Below the pieces are notes generated by a model, which was given only the letters and a program-made list of their open reading frames with translations, was not told the origin of the DNA and did not search any database. Shown here piece by piece: positions 62,201-64,000 of a stretch of DNA of 64,000 nt. The DNA comes from Marchantia polymorpha subsp. ruderalis. Taxonomy: Eukaryota; Streptophyta; Marchantiopsida; Marchantiales; Marchantiaceae. Within the stretch, counting starts at the first letter, position 1, and every line of letters starts with the position of its first letter. The DNA is taken from contig AP031358.1 in NCBI GenBank assembly GCA_037833965.1, positions 11,106,001 to 11,170,000 of the forward strand. Direction: 5' to 3'. The translations under genes were made by a program, and so were the position numbers.

Positions 62201-64000
62201 CCAACATGGTTGTATACGAACAGAAACTTTCGGAAGATTGCGGAGATCAAAAGATGTGCCGTTGTCATGTCACGAACTTCTACCTTCCAAGTTTAGAAGC
62301 AACAAACCCTATTCGTGCCAACATGCTTTAATATTCCATACTTGTACTTTCCACTCTTGTACCTGTCTACTTCTTCATGAACTTGTTTTGGATCCTACTT
62401 TTCACCCAGCCCCATGTCGTCTTCTGGGGTTCTTCTGCTCGATGGCTTTCCTATCCTTCTTTCGATTCCAATTTTTCTTGTTTTATCACTTGATGTGGTC
62501 TTCTTATCCCTTTAGCAATACAACTCGCTTTCCTTTCTGAATGTTTTTCTCACTAAAGTAGAAGTTTTTCGAATTTGGATGATGGACTCTTCTTATCCTT
62601 GACGCTGTACAACTCGGTCTACTTTCTGAAAGTTTTTGTTTGCTAAAGTATATGTTACTCAAATTTGGGTGATGTGTATGTCACGTGCAGACATGTGAAT
62701 TCACTTTTCACTCCCGGTCCCATTCAATTATTTCGAGCGGGCTTATTAACATACAAAACATAGACAAACCATATTCTTTTGCTTGGTATTCAATCGATAT
62801 TTCAGTATGCGGTGAGTGAAGCAAAATAGGAGGCCGTTGAGTTAAACTCTTTTTGCATAGTCTTATCACTTCGCATGTAACGTTGTATCTTGAGAAGTTG
62901 ATGGTTTATGACGGTAGCAAACATCGACAATAATCGCTGGAGAATCATCTCTTACGACAAGAGGGAAAACTCCCGCGAATTCTTGAAAAGGTGCATAATA
63001 ATGAGCGAATGTAGTAGCTACCCTCTACAATATTCGGTGGAGAGTATCTCCTACGAGATGTGGAAATCACCCGCGAGTTCTTTACAGTCACATGATGAAC
63101 GAGCGAATGAGCTACGACGCGAAAGATGTTCACTCAACTCCACGGCAATAATGGGCGAAGGTAATGCACAACTTTACCAACGATCACCAACATGCAAGCA
63201 CGATCGGGATGGGCAAGAGCAATCTAAACGTAGCTAACTACAGTCGACATGCTCGATCTGCTGACATACTGCAGGACTACATTCTCCTCATTTCCTCATC
63301 TACTCAGTATGTCTGGATCTCAGAAGAACTAGCCGAAGAAGAACTTCTCCGCGACCAAGAAACAACATCCTATGCCCACACCGCTAGAATCTACGCTGAG
63401 CCAAGAGATATTTCCAAGCGCTCCGCTGCATTTCGAGGAGATGACTTTCCCGACGGTGTGGAGCACGCACGCGAAGGAAGAAGAGGACATTTGAGGAAGC
63501 AGACCAGGGGCTCGATTCTTGATTCTTGGTTCTTGGAGCGCGAAGGGCAGATTGCTCGAGGGGCCGCTTCGGGAAACGCAGTAAGCTGAGCCCACCAGGA
63601 GCTTGACTCCGTCAGAAAGAATAAACAAATTCCCAGCGCGCGCCCTTTGGCGGAACATGCCGCCGAGGCCCATCCATCATCATTTATAGCGGATCCAAAA
63701 GTTTAGTGCGAGAATTCGGTCATTATTGGAATTACGTCCGTTTCCGCGCGCTGCCCCAACGTTCCTGGCACCTCAACGTTTGCTTCCACGGCTCTTCGGC
63801 CACATCGGCCACATCGGCCCGATAGGCTGCCTCAACGGGCTGCGGACCGTGTTTCCCGGTATCGACCCCGCCGTTGAAGCTTCGTCACTGGCCCATCCGG
63901 ACGCGCACCCCCGCCCTCACACCAGGCCCGCCTTTCCATGTCATCGCGCCCGGATTACCGTTGCAACAGTCCGTGCATCTACCGATCGCCGGAGCGTCTA
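62201..64000. other. Right-end region, unrecognised, GC rising to the window edge
   Basis: Composition rises from AT-rich to GC-rich (above half G+C in the last 400 bases). Open frames at 62238-62540, 62908-63237 and 63164-63589 on plus and 63329-63673 on minus resemble nothing I know. A 100-base duplication lies at 62927. The GC rise resembles the start of the F-box leader at 41.9 kb, so a gene may begin beyond the window, but this is inference. Confidence 0.4.
62927..63126. repeat. Diverged 100-base tandem duplication
   Basis: Two adjacent copies with a period of 100 bases share ACAAT-ATTCG-TGGAGA near the start, CCCGCGA(A/G)TTCTT in the middle and GAGCGAATG near the end. Divergence is considerable. 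The period is not a multiple of three, which argues against a coding origin. Confidence 0.65.

Noticed and set aside
63329-63673. A 114-codon minus-strand frame at the right end
   Set aside because: It has no recognisable domain and competes with overlapping plus-strand frames of similar length in GC-rich DNA.

Overview
The window is nuclear DNA from a land plant. The genes are split by spliceosomal introns, a nuclear gene encodes a plastid-targeted iron-sulfur carrier, and telo-box motifs (AAACCCTA) sit upstream of several genes. It also carries what looks like a ciliary dynein-arm factor of the CCDC103/DNAAF19 type. Such a gene is expected only in plants that still make swimming sperm, so a moss, liverwort, hornwort, lycophyte or fern is more likely than a seed plant. 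A bryophyte is my best guess; the species is not resolved.

Six host protein genes can be supported, five of them with splice junctions that keep the reading frame and restore family-typical protein sequence. Left to right they are: a CBSX5-like four-CBS protein (+, 781-4345, 2 exons); COP9 signalosome subunit 2, CSN2 (+, 9250-13425, 11 exons, 440 aa); a CCDC103/DNAAF19-like protein (-, 17975-19544, 2 exons, 398 aa); an ankyrin plus RMT2-type methyltransferase (+, 29600-34592, 3 exons, 335 aa); a single-exon F-box/kelch-type protein (+, 44740-45921, 393 aa); and a plastid SufA/CpIscA A-type Fe-S carrier (-, 51773-54748, 3 exons, 184 aa). They do not form a pathway; each is an independent eukaryotic gene.

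Between CCDC103 and RMT2 lies a decayed hAT DNA transposon (about 21640-24765) with a BED finger and a transposase frame that carries stop codons but no frameshift. The long second RMT2 intron holds a Ty1/copia fossil fragment and a near-perfect hairpin. Several other hairpins and direct duplications lie in introns and intergenic DNA.

Base composition changes sharply along the window. Very AT-rich gene-free blocks (about 5200-7900, 27400-28600, 36560-38400, 40200-41000 and 55700-61700) alternate with GC-rich stretches, most strikingly the 41.9-44.7 kb leader of the F-box gene, which contains a 30-base G run and many short tandem repeats. I saw no tRNA, rRNA or CRISPR array.
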